The notes under the pieces are model-generated. The model worked only from the letters and a program-made list of their open reading frames with translations, did not search any database and was not told where the DNA came from. 64,000 nt of DNA, taken from contig JBAMDO010000131.1 in NCBI GenBank assembly GCA_037074765.1, positions 88,160 through 152,159 on the forward strand. The letters are read 5' to 3'. This DNA is from Mansonella perstans. Lineage: Eukaryota; Nematoda; Chromadorea; Rhabditida; Onchocercidae. Below are positions 33,701 through 48,200 of the stretch, one piece after another. Position 1 is the stretch's first letter; every line of letters begins with the position of its first letter. The position numbers were made by a program, and so were the translations under genes.

Positions 33701-36700
33701 ATATCCGATTAGATTATTGTCATCTGGTGCGAGATAAATTGGTGCCTGAATACCGATGTATGCAAGAATTTTGTCCTCTTGATATGTATCATCAGAACCA
33801 AATAAATTCCAAATTAGTACAGTGGTTGATTGATCAACAGAAAGTATTCGTAAGCCATCAGATAAACAAAATATTGATTCGATTGGTTTACTATGATGCT
33901 GTATGAAAACGAAAAAAAATTCAACAATTAAAATTTGCATAAGATTTAAATTATATTTAAAAAATAAAAAAATCTAAAAATTATTTGCTTATTCTCAATC
34001 TTTTTTTTTCTGAATTTTCCTAGATTATTCATGAATTTGTTTTTCTATAATAATTTTTAGGACTGAAAAAAAAAATTTTAAATAAAATCTATCCGTTGTA
34101 TATCCATGTATAAAAACATACACTAACGATTCGCCTCAATTTTCCATTGCTTGAATTCCAAATATTAATTTGACCTTCAGCATCACCACTTAGCAAGAAA
34201 GTGGAATTACCGGTAAACTTTACGCGAAGTGCTGGCACAGATCGTTGCTGAGTCATCTGAGGAAAACTAACAACATTATTGATTTCTTTTCCTGTTCTCT
34301 CCTCACTCTTTCTGGATTCGAAATTTAAACAAATTTTAAGTAAGAAAAAAATCAAAATCATTTTAGCACCATATATTATTTTGTTTTGCCTGATCTATCT
34401 ATTCTTTAAAATTGCTGTTTAAAATGTTATTATATTTTTGAAAATTATTATTTTCGAAACGAACTGAACAGATGCATTGACATATTTCTAAATCCCATAA
34501 TGCTACAATACCATCATTTGTTGTATAAGCAGCACTTTTTTCATCCGGTGAAATGCATAAATCGGTTACAATTCCTAGAAAAAAAAACGGAAATTGATCT
34601 TTTTTTCTTTTTTCCTGTTTAACGAAATATTTCAAATTAACTGATAATTATTAAATTGGCGATTCATAAGGAATCAACAAATAAACTCACCGAATAGGAA
34701 ATCCTTTGAATCAATTTTTTCATTTTAATTTTTTTTAAAATGAATTATATCGAATAACCTTTATCTTTTCTAGCAATTATTTCATGATACTGATGCTGAA
34801 TATTCCAAATACTGATCTGACTACCGCATGCTGATAGCAAGAAACAATTATCATCCGTAATCTAAATAATTTCATTTGAAAAAAGTTGTGAGATTTAAGA
34901 AATTTGAATTTCAAAATTCTTGAAGTCTTTAAATATTTTTTATTAATAATCAAAATGAATGAGATAATTGAATGGAAAATGATAGCACTTTAAGTGATGT
35001 AACCGGTTGTCGATTCATACAATTTAGAATATCCAAAATTTTCCCGTTGTGTATATCAAAAACATATATCTTTGCAAATGTTGCAACGAAAAGTTGACAA
35101 TCATCATATGCTGCAGCCAATGCGTATACTTTTCCATCATGACCGGATAATTCATGTAATTCTTGGCCGGATGTTGTTGCAAATACTTTTAGCGTTTCAT
35201 CTTTACAAGCAACAATCACAAAAGCATCATTGCTAAAAGTAATGAAGGAATTTTAATTCAATTTAAAAATTATGGTTAAATAAGAACGTGATAAGAATTA
35301 AATAAGAATTTCACAGTGTGATAAGGATTAAATAAGAATTTTACTATGTTTTATTCGAAAGAAAAAACGGAAGAAAAAGAAGAGTTATTGAAATAACTTA
35401 TTGAAAACTCTACCTGGTCATTGCAATGCATGATACCGGTGCCATAAGACCAGCCAATCGAACAGCTATTTCACCGGTTGTTAAATTCCAAATTATAACG
35501 ACAAATCCGCCGGATCCTGAAGTGAACAATTAATATTGATGACATATGAGTCCTTATTGATTTAATCTTTTTATTATTTTTCTTACACATGGACTAAAAT
35601 ATACCGGTAACCAGAAATTCATCTCTTGATGCAAGCGCCAATGAAACAACTGGTCCTGTATGTTCTTTGAAAGATTTCACAACTTCCCAGTTTTCCACCG
35701 AAATTACCTGAAATACTTCCCAATTAAACATTCAACATTTTAAGTTCGAAATTACCACATTGCAATGAGTTTTAACGATTTATGAAAATGTATGCTCACA
35801 TTGGCACATGAATCTGTACCACCAGTAATAATATATTTGCAATCAGAAGTTATTAATGAGCAAATTACTCGACCATTATGCGGTTTCATCATATGTACTT
35901 CTTTCTCCTGCAAATTATTCATTATCTGATTTGATATCAAATAATTGTTAGTAACTAATTCAAATTTAATCATTGACTTTTGTGCGTTACAAAATTTGCA
36001 GAATTAAAAAGTAAATTGAAAAAAAGCAGGAGTGATGCATATATTAATTATCATTTTATAAAGTAATAATATGTCGCAGAAAATAATCAATCAATTTGAT
36101 TAATTATTAATGGTGTAAAAATTACCGCTTTAAAATTCCATATCCTAAGTGCACAATCTGTTGATGTTGTTGCAAAAAATGATCCATCAGAGCTAACAGA
36201 TATTGATGTAACGCGTCTTTCATGACCTAAAATAATAATTTTCAATCCTTTCATTTACCTTTCATTTTTTTTCCACCTTTTTCTTTTTTCCCCAATTAAA
36301 ACTTTAATTTTAAAATCCAAGTTTTTTCTCTTCATTGAATCAAACAATGTGTTCACTTATTATTAATTAAATAAATTTACGACTGCTTAAGAAAATCATT
36401 TTTTATCACTTATTAAAATTCAAAAAAATTAATTCTTTCATTAACAATTTTCAATCATACCCTTAAATGTACGAATCAATAATTGTGATGAAATATGATA
36501 CATGTATATTGAACCAATTGTTGACTCATTTCCGGCAATTAGTAAATGTTGATGTTGATGAGTTGGTTGTATGATTGTAGATGATGAATGCCATTCTGGT
36601 AGAGGAAATGATAAAATCTTAAAATTTTGTTATAAAATTTTTTATATATATTTATTCTATACAACATGCATTTTTTTAAAGAATGAAGGTTAAACAAAAT

Positions 36701-39700
36701 TATTTTTAATAAAATGTTAATTATAATTAGCACTGTATAGAATAAGTGGAATAAATTTTATAGAACAAATTTCAATTCAAATATGACATACCCGTTCTAC
36801 TTTTTTTGGTGGTATCCAACAAGTAAGAGGTGCCAATAACGGTTGATCACGATATCTGTTAACCCATGACATAGCTTGGTCTAGCATTAAATTTAAAAAT
36901 TTACTATTTGTTGCTGCAAAAGAAAAAAATTCAAATTTCGTTAATTCACTTAGTTTTCAGATTAATTATTACAGTATGCATTGTTGCAGTAATTATTGTA
37001 CATTATTACGGTAATTATTATAGTATACTTAACAAACGACGTATTAAACGTAATTTTATCCCAATCGTACTTTTAATTTTCTACTCAATTTTCATTTTTT
37101 TTTTCAACTGATAATAATAAAAATTACCAATAGTAATAATAATGGTATTAATAATAGTTCGAGTTGTAAAATTTTTCATTCAAAAAAAAGAATAAAAAAA
37201 ACCTCGTGTATATAGTAATCTGTTAATTAATTCTGCAGCTAATTGATCACTATTACGTATAATTGTTTCTAATGATGGAAATATAACTTGTCGAAATAGC
37301 ACCTAAATGAAATATATAAAATGGAAAAAAAGATTAGCAATTTTTTCTTTTTGCTTTTTTAAATGCTAAATTCAACCCTAAATTTAACTAAATATATTAA
37401 ATTGAAAAATTTTAATATACAAAAGTGAAAAAGCATTAAGATTAGACGATGCATATATTTCACCGCAAAAGCTAGGTTCTAGTTTATGCTTATAATCTTA
37501 ACCTAAACTCGCAAAATAATCATTTCCATCTCCTTGTTACATTTTATCATCTTAAAATAACAGCAAATAAAAAAGAAAATAATTTATTACAAAATAATTA
37601 ATATATTTCACTAATTAAAATGATAAGATGAGGAATCATTTTTTAAACTTGATAATTTCTCAATAACCTCGATTAATATTAGTATAAGTAAAAGAAAAAT
37701 ATACATGCCTGAATATCATGATTCAATACTTGCATGCAACATTCTTCATAAATACTTAGGAATTGAAAAATTCCGAATGCACGAATGTATGCTTCAACAT
37801 ATTCGAAATGACAAAGAGCTAACTCCTTCAATTTTTCCATGCTGCCTAATTAAATGCAAATAATTTTCTTTTTTCTTTTTTTTTATCACTAAATTAAAAT
37901 TGTATTGTTAATTATTGTTTGTTACTTAAGTTTATAAAATAAAATTTTTTCAACTTTTAAGTGACTGCAAAAAAAAATGTAAAAAAAAATATTAATGATA
38001 CTTTACTTTGAGGATTATTCAAATTTTAAAATAAAAAATGAAATTAATTTTTTACCGGTGTACAATAGATGATACCATAGATTGAGTACTTTTCGTATAT
38101 TTACTGTACCATCATCCTGCTTTAATGGTCGTGGAAATATTGGAATTTCATTTTGTGAAGGAAATAATGAACAAATTGAATGTGTACTGTTAACATCAGC
38201 AAATAATTGGGCAATTAATTCGTGAGCATTTCTTAATTCCCTCTAGAATGATATTAGATCTATGTAAAACTTTTTTCCATATACATTTTTATTGAAATTT
38301 ACTTTTTTTAACCAATAAGTATTCAAGAAAAAATATTAAAAATTGATAATGAATTATCATTATTCAAATTATAATTATCAAATTAATAAATTATGGAATA
38401 ATTTCTTTGATAAGTTTCTTATTCCTCAATAAAACAAAATAATCTCTAGATAACTTAAATTTTTTTAGTTAAATAGTTTTTATTTTTGCAAACATTTAAT
38501 TTTATGCAAAAACAAACCTGACTAGTTAAATAACGACGACGAGCTATATTTGCAATAAATAAATGACTCCATTTATAAACAAGCCGATTTCCACATACAA
38601 ATTCATCAATAAGGCATCCTAAAAATTCTTAGATTTCAAAAAACAATAACTTAAACTATATGCGATTGAAAAAAAATTTCAAAAGCTGATATGTTTTCCT
38701 TTTCAAAATTTGCATAATATATGATATTGTTTACTGATAGATTAATAAAGTTGACTGTTAAGAATTCTGTAGATGTGAAAATAACTCGTAAGTTCAATTA
38801 ATTTATCATCATAAGAGATAAATTAAATATTGACGAATAAAATGAGGAGAGGTAAAAAAAAATGAACGAACAAATATTTTGTTAACCAAGTTTATCAATA
38901 ATTGAATGAAGCTGTAATGATAAAGAAGAATTGGGACTGATTTGATCATTCAATTCACCGCTAATCGTTAATGCATCCAAAATTTCCAAAGTTGTAAGTC
39001 CATGTGGCGTAATGATTAAAAGTTGCGCCAATATTCGTACAAATAAAACACCATTCTTGTTTTCGATATGACAGAAGTGCTTGTCAATATCAGCGGTAAA
39101 TGAACAATTTATCCCATCATGAATTTGTTTTAATAGTAATTGAGCAATTACTATATTGTTATTATTATTGGCTTCAACCTAAAGTCGATATATCATAATC
39201 AAAATATTTTACTTTATATTTTGATTAATTATGTTAAAATTTAAATTTAGATTTTGAAATTATTTAAAAAAAAATGAAATCATCCAAATTAAGAATAAAA
39301 CAATTACAGAAAGAAAAATAACATACAATATTTTGAATTTCAACTATTTGTTGTTTATTTAATGAATTTTTATCGATATTTAATTTGATATATTCCATAA
39401 TATTAGCGGTTGTAAAATCCGGTAATTGAAATAAAATAGGTTCTTCAACCATTAATGGTATTGTTATCGGATGATCTACTGTACAGATTAAAACAAGATT
39501 GGATAAACATTTCTGGAACTGTTGATTCAAATTACTCATCGTTGGCCCGTATTTAATCAAATTAGCATCATCGATTAGTACAAATACCGGTCGTTTTAAT
39601 TTTTCTAACAATGATTTAAATATGGTAAGTGTTGATGATAAATGAAATGATCCTATTAATGGTTCAGTATCTTGTTCCGTTAAGACACATAATGTCATGC

Positions 39701-42359
39701 ATATTCCATGCCATAAATCATGGGCGTATTCTGATGCTGATGTTAAATTAGCAAACCTAAAAGATTTTAACACTAAAATTGTAAACGCCAAAAAAAAATT
39801 TCTAGCATAAATTTAGAGAATTTGAAAATTTTCACTTGTCACAAAATTTCTTTATTCAAAAATAGCGGCATTAAAAAATTATTTATTCAAAATCATAATT
39901 GTAAATAATAATTTAAATTATTAAGGAATAAAAAAAACAAATTCTTACCTAATAATGACATAAAGATTTTTTTTAATTAATATTTCGTATAAATGACACA
40001 GAAGAGCAGTCTTGCCCGAAGTTTCATTTCCTAAAATATGAAAGTATCCTTTGCTTTTATCAATCCAAATATACAACATCTTGTCAACTTCTGGCCGTAC
40101 TAGCCATTTCTTTGGTAGTTGTCGTTCAGCAAATGCCAAATGTACATCATTCTCTGCATTTGCTAATGAATATTCTTCATTTGTTGCTATCGTTGATGGC
40201 ACACTCAATGAGGAAATGAAATTTTGCAGATGATCCGTTACCTATAAATAAAATTTTAAAAAAAAATAATAAATATTTAACAGATGGGGAAAAAAATTAG
40301 AAATATAAAATAGATTCTTAAAAAATATTCCATGAAATTATTCAAATCTTTTTTTTTTCTTTAAGAAATGTAAATAACCTTTTCTATGAATCGTTTAATA
40401 TAATTATCATTTCGCCGATCCATACACTTTGATTGATTTTCATTATTGCTCTTATTTACTTCCATATTTAAAGAAATTGTTGATGCTTCACTTTGGAGAA
40501 TTGCTTTTTTTAATGCTTCAATTTTCGCATCCTTTTTATCAATTTCAAAATCCACCTGTTTCGTTATAACATCACTGTTTGTTGATCGTATACCTATGAA
40601 ATAGGAATGATAATAAAAACTATCAGCGATAATTCATATTTTCAACAAAAATTTTAAAGTTGAAATTTTCCTTTTCGTTTTTGAAAAATAATTAAACAAT
40701 TATAACCTGTTGTGTTTCGTAAATAAAATAAAACTTTGGTTGGTTGAATTAATGCTATCTGTGTGATTTGTTCGGCAGCAGATGGAAAAAGATTTTTCGA
40801 TGTTTCTGATTGTTGTTGCTGATCGTTATCATTCTGCGATATCTATATTGGGGGAAAAAAATTTTAATATCAATCAATACCACTTACTGATTTCATTTTT
40901 TGTATTTGAAAAGAAAGTTTATTCACTTTAATCAATTATTCCTTTCGGTGCAATCAATAGACATTGTTAATATTTCCCATAACTTAGTTTCCGTTGAAAA
41001 AATAAAAACCTTTCTATTTCACAATTCGATTATATTTTTTTTCTACTTTAACAAATTTTAAAACAGATTTCTGAAAAATTGTTTAAAAATGAAAACGACC
41101 ACATAGAGGTAATTTGAAAAAAAAGAAAAGAAAAAACCTTTTCAGCAGCTTGTTGTAATATAGATGTGAGCATATTTCGATCATCTGAATTAATAGCCTC
41201 ATTTAAAAGCTTATAATCTGTTGAATCCATTTCGTTACATTGTTTGTAATACCGATGAAATAATTTAATTTCTGTAAAAAAAGAAAACCTGGCCATTTCA
41301 TTATTCGACGAAATTTGCAAATAAAAACTTTTTGAATTTGAAACAAATCTCATCTTTTGAATAAATAATTGAAATTCACATTCCTTTGCGCGATAAAATA
41401 CATAACATTACCTGCTTCAGAAAATGCTGCCTGAATTACTTGAAATTTTTCCATTGGTATTTTACGTGGTAAAATACATTTTCCATAATGATCACCCAGG
41501 AAGCACTGAAGAAAAAAACAAAAAATTATCAAATTAATAAAATTAAAAAATATATATAAGTTTAAATAAAATCACTTAAATAATTTCAACATTCAATTTG
41601 AAAAAAAAAATGAATTCCTTGCTTGGAAAATTTTTTTCTTTCAAATCATTTAGTATATATATAAAAAAAAAAACAATTAATATTACTAGCCATAAGATAT
41701 GAAGTACACTTGGAGAATACATTGAGCATTGCATCAAAAGTTTCCGCATCTAAATTATCAGTTACCGGTTGCACGAACTCCACATCAATACCAAGTTGTA
41801 GCGCATGATGTTGTATATCTATTGCGATATCTTTCACTAATGCTCGATATTCTTGTTCAAATTCTGATCAGAAAAAAAAACGAAAGAAGTATTTGCGTAA
41901 AATTCTAAAATCTTATTTAATAATTAAAATTATCTGGTTTAACTTGAAAATTATCTTACAGATTACAATTCATTAAGAAACTAAACTTATATTTCCAAAA
42001 TTTTTTTGGCAAGAATCCAACTAATCTAAATTAACCACTTTTTTTTGTGCAATTCTTATAATTAAACAATTGTTAATTCTAATATCAAAATGTCTATGAA
42101 ATACTTACACATTTTGCTAATTTAGTTCATTTTTTTCTGAAAAATTACAGTAATAATGCTTATGAAAAAAAATAAATAAACGAGAATAAAACAAAATTTG
42201 AAATTTATGAAATTAACCTTTTAAAGATGGAAAGAAAAATATGATGCGCACTTGTTGAAGTGTTTTCGTGGAAATCGTTAATTGTTGCAATTGTTTATTA
42301 TTTTTTTCAACTTTAAGACGCGAATCTGTCACACCAGATTGAACATTGAGACGAAACAT
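30725..42359 (-). CDS. NACHT and WD40-repeat STAND protein (NWD1/NWD2-like)
   Basis: Twenty-nine minus-strand exons, all phase-compatible, give about 1,603 residues, close to vertebrate NWD1. Exons run 42218-42359, 41721-41863, 41412-41505, 41138-41271, 40707-40842, 40379-40593, 39949-40241, 39327-39756, 38887-39178, 38518-38618, 38056-38242, 37709-37845, 37203-37302, 36792-36913, 36461-36617, then WD exons from 36226 down to 31157 and a last exon 30725-31023. The N-terminus resembles the NWD1/TEP1 leader ([11 protein letters not shown]...[23 protein letters not shown]). NACHT follows: Walker A GNETSGKT and Walker [11 protein letters not shown]. The middle is a helical winged-helix-like region ([18 protein letters not shown]). 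The C-terminal half is WD40 repeats (e.g. [16 protein letters not shown]...[26 protein letters not shown]). STAND NTPases switch by nucleotide-driven oligomerisation; no ligand can be inferred. The exon 2/3 junction may hide a small exon. Confidence 0.93.
33066..33605. repeat. Direct repeat pair in an intron, about 65 bp, 467 bp apart
   Basis: GTTATCCATTTATTTTTTG.TATGCCATTCT ... GGCGATTTTGAAA.TTCTGG occurs at about 33073-33130 and about 33540-33602, inside the roughly 1-kb intron between the WD40 exons at 33681 and 32661, the longest intron of this gene. The second copy has a short insertion (TTTAAGAGATT). Confidence 0.8.
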
Positions 42360-45253
42360 GGGAATCACTGATAATTACACTATATAAATTCAGTTGACCC
42401 CGTAATCAATCAATCCCGCAATACTGATAATCTATAATCAAATCATCTTTATTCATAAAAATAAAAAACCAAGAAAATAAAATTAAAAAACTACCTCTTT
42501 CTTCAATTTTAAATTTTATTTCATTATAAACTTTATTTGTCTAACGACCATTTTTATATATAGTCATTAAAAAAAAGGGGAGGAAAAGAAATTTAATGCC
42601 ATTTCAAATGAAGCTCATTCATTGTTAACTGAAAAGATTTTCGATTAGTCTTCACAAAAAAAAGATTAATTCAACAAAATTTTAAAATTGCATAACATAA
42701 TTAATCAATATTTTTCCAGTAAGGAATTAAATAATTAAATTCAAACGAGTTGTTCTTTTCCCACTATTATAATTAGGATAATTAGCTGTTCTTCGTCCCT
42801 AAAATTTTCCATTATTGTAATTAAATGATTAGCATAATTAAAGTTTATTTTTCAAAATATATCGATGCAAAAATATTTGAGCTAAATGAGAAATTTTTGT
42901 AAGAAGATTAAATAAATAATTTATTTTTAATTATGTTTACTCTTTTTTGTCTTTTATTTTACTCTTTCCTTTTTTTTTCTGTTTCAGAAAAAGATAATTA
43001 ATTAAAAATATTTGAAAGAAAAAAAAGAGGAAAAATTTTTTTTGACAAATGTTATTGTCGTTTTTTGCACTTTTTTCTTTTCCTTAAATGGAATTTAAAA
43101 AAGCAAAAATAGCCGAGCGAACGCAAAAAAAACGAAGGACATTTTTCATCTAAATTAGCGAAAAAAAAAGAAACAAAAAGCAAATTATTCGATCAAATAA
43201 GCAAATAAGACTTACATTTGAATGATGCATTAAAATTTTAATGAAAGAAAAATTTTTGTACCATTTAATTAAGCGGCAATAATGTAGTAGCACTGTTGAA
43301 GTTAAACGAAAACTTTATCTATGACAACTGGAGAAAAGTTTAGCAAAAAATTTTTTCCTAACGAATACAGAAGATAATTTATTGCACATAACTTCTTAGT
43401 ATACAAAATTATTTTATATTTATCATATCTGCTTATTTGTAAAAATTTAAAACTGATTTTTCTTCTTTGAAAGAAATAAAAAAACATTTTTAAGAAATTA
43501 AATCATTTAAAGCACTGCGTTGACAAAGTAAAGTTTTGCTTGAAAAAAATCAAATTTAAATTAAAAAATCTGACTGAAATAATATAAACGTTAATAGGAT
43601 GAATAGAATAAGATAAAGTAAAATAAAAGTTTATTTCATTAACAGCAGTTCGAATTAATTTCAAATAAAAAAAGCTTAGAAAATTTTGTTCGAATCATTT
43701 ATCACCCTTACCTTCAAATTGAATATCATCGAGCATTTCACCTAAATTTTTTTTATTCGATCGGTTTGATAAATAACTGGATTTCTTTTTTTTTACCTAA
43801 CATTTCCAAAACTTACATTTAGAAGTTTGATTTAAAATTTAATCAATTACATTAAGTAAAGTACCATAGCTGTATCAATTATCAGTTCTATATTCATGTT
43901 ATTATTAATCACAGCAAAATTCATATCAGGCAAGCGATTACATCACGTGAGTATCATTTATAAATTTTTTTTTCTTTCAACTTGTTAGACACCGTCTCAA
44001 TGACTTTATTATATGATTTTAAATCATTCGCTAATTTTTTTTACATTTCAAAAATGACAAAAAAATTTTCAAAATTACGAAAAAATTATTCTATAATTTA
44101 CAATGCTTGATGTATTCATCAATGATTTTCATGCGTTGCGATAGAAACAACTGCTATATAAATTAATTAAAATTAAATTCTTCAAAATTCTAATTCTTTT
44201 CCATTCACCAGATGGAAGTAAAAATTGATCATCGATAATTCATACAACCATCTGCAAAAACGACTGACAATTACTACGCATATAATACAAAAACTCACTT
44301 GTTAAATTAAAATTCAAATATTATAAAAGTTCAAATCAATAAAACTAAAAAGAAGAAGCAAAGACAAATGTAAAATTGAAATTCAAAAACATTTTGCTTA
44401 CTCAATCAAGATATAATGGATAAAATGAAATATGAAATGAAATAGTAAGGAAAAAATAAAATTCTAAAAGCTTTTTTGAATTTTCTTTTTTTTTCATTTT
44501 TTACCAATTCTATCGAGTACTTTGTGCTATTATTATTGTCATTTTTTTTTGCTTTTTTGTTTCTTTAATTGTCTGTTTGTTTATTTGTTTATTTGTGTTT
44601 GTTTCTCTGTTCGTTTATTTGGATTAATTGTTTGTTTGTTTATTTGTGTTTATTTGTTTATTCGTTTGTTTGTTTATTTGTTTGTTTGTTCGTTCTCTGC
44701 AATGTTTAGCTTATTACTTAATTAGTTTCCGCAATATTTAACTTAAAACTTCAATTAGTCTTGCAGTATATTTAAAAACTGTTTTTATTTTTTGTTTTTC
44801 ATTTTTTTTCAAACAAAAATAAACAATGAAAAATCCTTAACAATATTCCAATTTTTTCTCTCTTCTCTTTTTCTCTTTAATACAATAATGCTTGAATTAA
44901 AACATTTCTTTTACCTTTCACTATTTTATAAATTAAAATAAATACAAAATACTGTTGTTACAAAATTAAAACGAAGCAAAGCTGACAAAAATAAAAAAAA
45001 GAAAACAAACAACTAAGCAAAATAGCAAAGAAATATTCACAATATAAATTTTATTTCTTCTTTCAAATCTTTGATGGCGAAGAGTTATTTTTAATCAGTA
45101 AGGAGAAAAAAAAATACGGCAATTGGGATTAATTGCTAAAATTTAATCATTTCTCATTTCTTCCTCACTTTTCTCACTTATTTTTTCATTCCTTTTTTTT
45201 TTACTTTTCTTCACCATCATATTTCTTTCCATCTATTTTCTTACATTTAAAAT
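42360..45253. other. Divergent-promoter region between the NACHT-WD40 gene and the unnamed membrane-protein gene
   Basis: No exon seen. If 45254 is the first exon of the plus-strand gene, both genes are transcribed away from this stretch. It contains A/T homopolymers and a TTTG-type repeat at 44570-44696. Confidence 0.4.
44570..44696. repeat. (TTTG)n/(TTTA)n-type microsatellite
   Basis: A degenerate tetranucleotide array of TGTTTGTTTATTTG units with scattered C changes. The 67-codon open frame over it is a by-product of the repeat. Confidence 0.85.
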
Positions 45254-48200
45254 ATGCCATTATCAGCTTATGCTTATTTTAACCGAAGTGTAATGAAGCT
45301 AAAGCAAGCAGCTGTTGAAAAAATTTTTATACATTTTTCCGTTCACAAATTTCAAAAAATGCTTAGCTGCCTTCTAGCTGCATTTTATCAATTCGCACTA
45401 TTTTTCTTCTATTTCTTCTATTTCCTTTTCAAGTAAGCTAATCTTTTTTCTTTTTTTCTATTTCCCTTTCTTTCGCACACTTCAGCTTATGTAAAATTTC
45501 ATTTCTTCAACTTTTCTCCGCTTTTTTTTCTCATTGCTAACATTTAATTTTTACTCAGTGAAGTTTCGTAAAATTTTTTTATAGTCACTTTTACGTTAAA
45601 AAAATAAATAAACTAAACAACTCATTAGTTGTTAATTTACATTTGGTTACTGTAAATTTGTGAAATATTTTCTACATTTCTTGTTTATGTAAAATGTATT
45701 GAATTAAATCGTCTAGGGGTCATTATTATTATGGTTATTATCGTAATCAAAATTAATTTAGGATCATTTATACTGCATTCTTAGAGGCTAATTACTATCA
45801 CTATATATTTTCTAACAAAATAATTCTAATAATTTACCATTCAATATAATAATTAACATTGCATAAGGAAAATAATAAAAATATCGGCAAAGCTAATATG
45901 TCTCAAAAATTAAATAGTATCACTGAATAAATGAAATTCAATTTTTTATGCCATTGTATGTTTTTTTTTTCTCTATTCATCTCATATCTATCTCGTGTAA
46001 ATAACAGATAGATGAATTGAATTAAGTATTGCGTTAAATTAACTTAAATACACCATCATCATTTATTGTGAAAGATTCAATTAGCATTTAATTTTAATCG
46101 AAAGTATTTCTCTCTTAGGAAAACAGCAACATAACAAAAAAAAGAATCTTATATGGAACATTTTACTTTTCAAACCTGAATATGTTGGCTTAAAGTACTT
46201 AAAAATTGAAACGACTATCAGTCATATATTAATGTATTTAGGGTCGTTTTGTAGACTGAATGAACAAATTACACGAAATGTCGTGTTGAATTTTCTAAAC
46301 TAAAAAAAAAAGAAAATGAGAAAAAAAATGAGAAGGAAATTTCAAACAAAAAATAGAAGTCATAGATTGATATTACTAAAAATTAAAAGATTCGTCTCAA
46401 AATTACACTGTTAAAAAAAACGACAAAAGAAAAAACCTGGTGAATTTCCTATTTATATTGGGAAGAAATTTTAAAAAAAAAAAAGAAAAAAATCAACTGT
46501 AGAAAACAAAGCGAATTATTTTTCCTTATTTTTAGGAAAATGAAAATTTTTTTTTCTTGTTTATATTCTTTTTTTTGAATATTATCAATGCATTACCTCA
46601 AATTTTGATATGTTTGCAACAATTATATAGTTATTATTTTTTTTGTTTTGCTTTTACTTTTATCATTAATGTTAAACTTGATGATAATGCAATGAGAAAC
46701 ATAATACAAAGTGTCAATCACCAAGATTTCTGCATTGTCAATTTTGGAAAATTTCATAGCAAGGCAAGATAATAAATAGCGATGAGGTTTTTTTCTTTCA
46801 TTTATAATAAATCAAAATGCGAAATTGTGAAAATAAACAAATGCAGCAAACTAAATGAACGGCTTACTCATAAATTATATTCCGAAATGATGAAATTATA
46901 CAAAGTAATTTTTTAATTTTTCAAGTTATTTTATATTAAGATTTATAGTTTCGGGATAAGGAAATTGATTTTAAATATATATTACAGAGGAAAACCGGAG
47001 TGGCAAAAAATCGGAAATGTTGAACGTTGTACAACGAACAACTGCTGCTTGCATAATCCAAAAGTGCAAACTACTTCATCGGACGTTAATTCGAAGTCAG
47101 CTGAAAATTCGCCAGTCACTGATGAAAAGACTAGTGCCACCAAAACAGGAGTTAACTGGAGAGGAAACAAGCAAAAAATAACAACAGCTTCAAAAACAGC
47201 AACAACAAAAACAAGTCCAATAACGTCGAAATTTTGGATTTTTCAACGAATAAATTCATATCTACAACTAGGAGAACAGTATGCCTATAAACTAGCGAGA
47301 GCGTTTCGAAATTTTTGTGGCATTTTTTGCAGTATTCTAGGATATATTTATATGATCATAGTGAATTTCATCGTATGGTTTTATTCAATTATCTACGAAT
47401 GGATTTTTACCATCGGAAGTTCAAGTACAACTTCCGAAATTGCACCAGAAAGTATTCACGAGCAAAAACAAGTGAAAGAAGTGATTGGTGGAAATATTCA
47501 GGAAGAATCGGAACAACGAAATAAACAACAACAACAGCAACAAGGTAATTTCATTAATTTAATCATATTTCTTCAAATTTTCAAACTTTGATGCTCCAAA
47601 GCTCTTTCATTTATTACAAGACTTTCAAAAAAAAAAAAAAAAACAAAAACAAAAACAAAAACAAGAATGTAGTTACGGCAAATTTAGATGAAGTATTTTT
47701 TTTGGGGATTAGAATTGAAGAAATTACGGTAAATATGCAATTTTCAATAAAAGCTTTCATATGAATTTCAAAAGAATTGAATTGTTTTTTGAACGACAAG
47801 CAAATTGTAGTGTCTCAGTTGAAATTGCTGTTTCGTATAAATTTTGTTTCTTGGAATGAAAAAAATTTATTTTCCAGATCGTGAAATAACTTCGCCAACA
47901 TGGTCACTGGTTGGGCAATCAATTATCCAACCCGCAGAATTTTATTCCAGGAAGCAAATCTATAAAAGTGATTTTAGCATATCTGCTTTGAATGGTCCAG
48001 ATGTTGCTGCTTCAGGGATCTTATCATCAGGACCACCACCAACACCACCACAACTAGTATCATCATCATCAATACCTTCTAATTCTTTCTCACCACCAAC
48101 TTTTAAAACCGACACATCAACAACAAACAAAAAAGATGGCGAGAAAGTTCGTCCTTCAACTTCAAGTTATTCTCGCAATCAATTCATTAATACTTTTTTT

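Noticed and set aside
44522..44725. 67-codon frame over the TTTG repeat
   Set aside because: Repeat-derived, only Phe/Leu/Val/Cys-rich translation.
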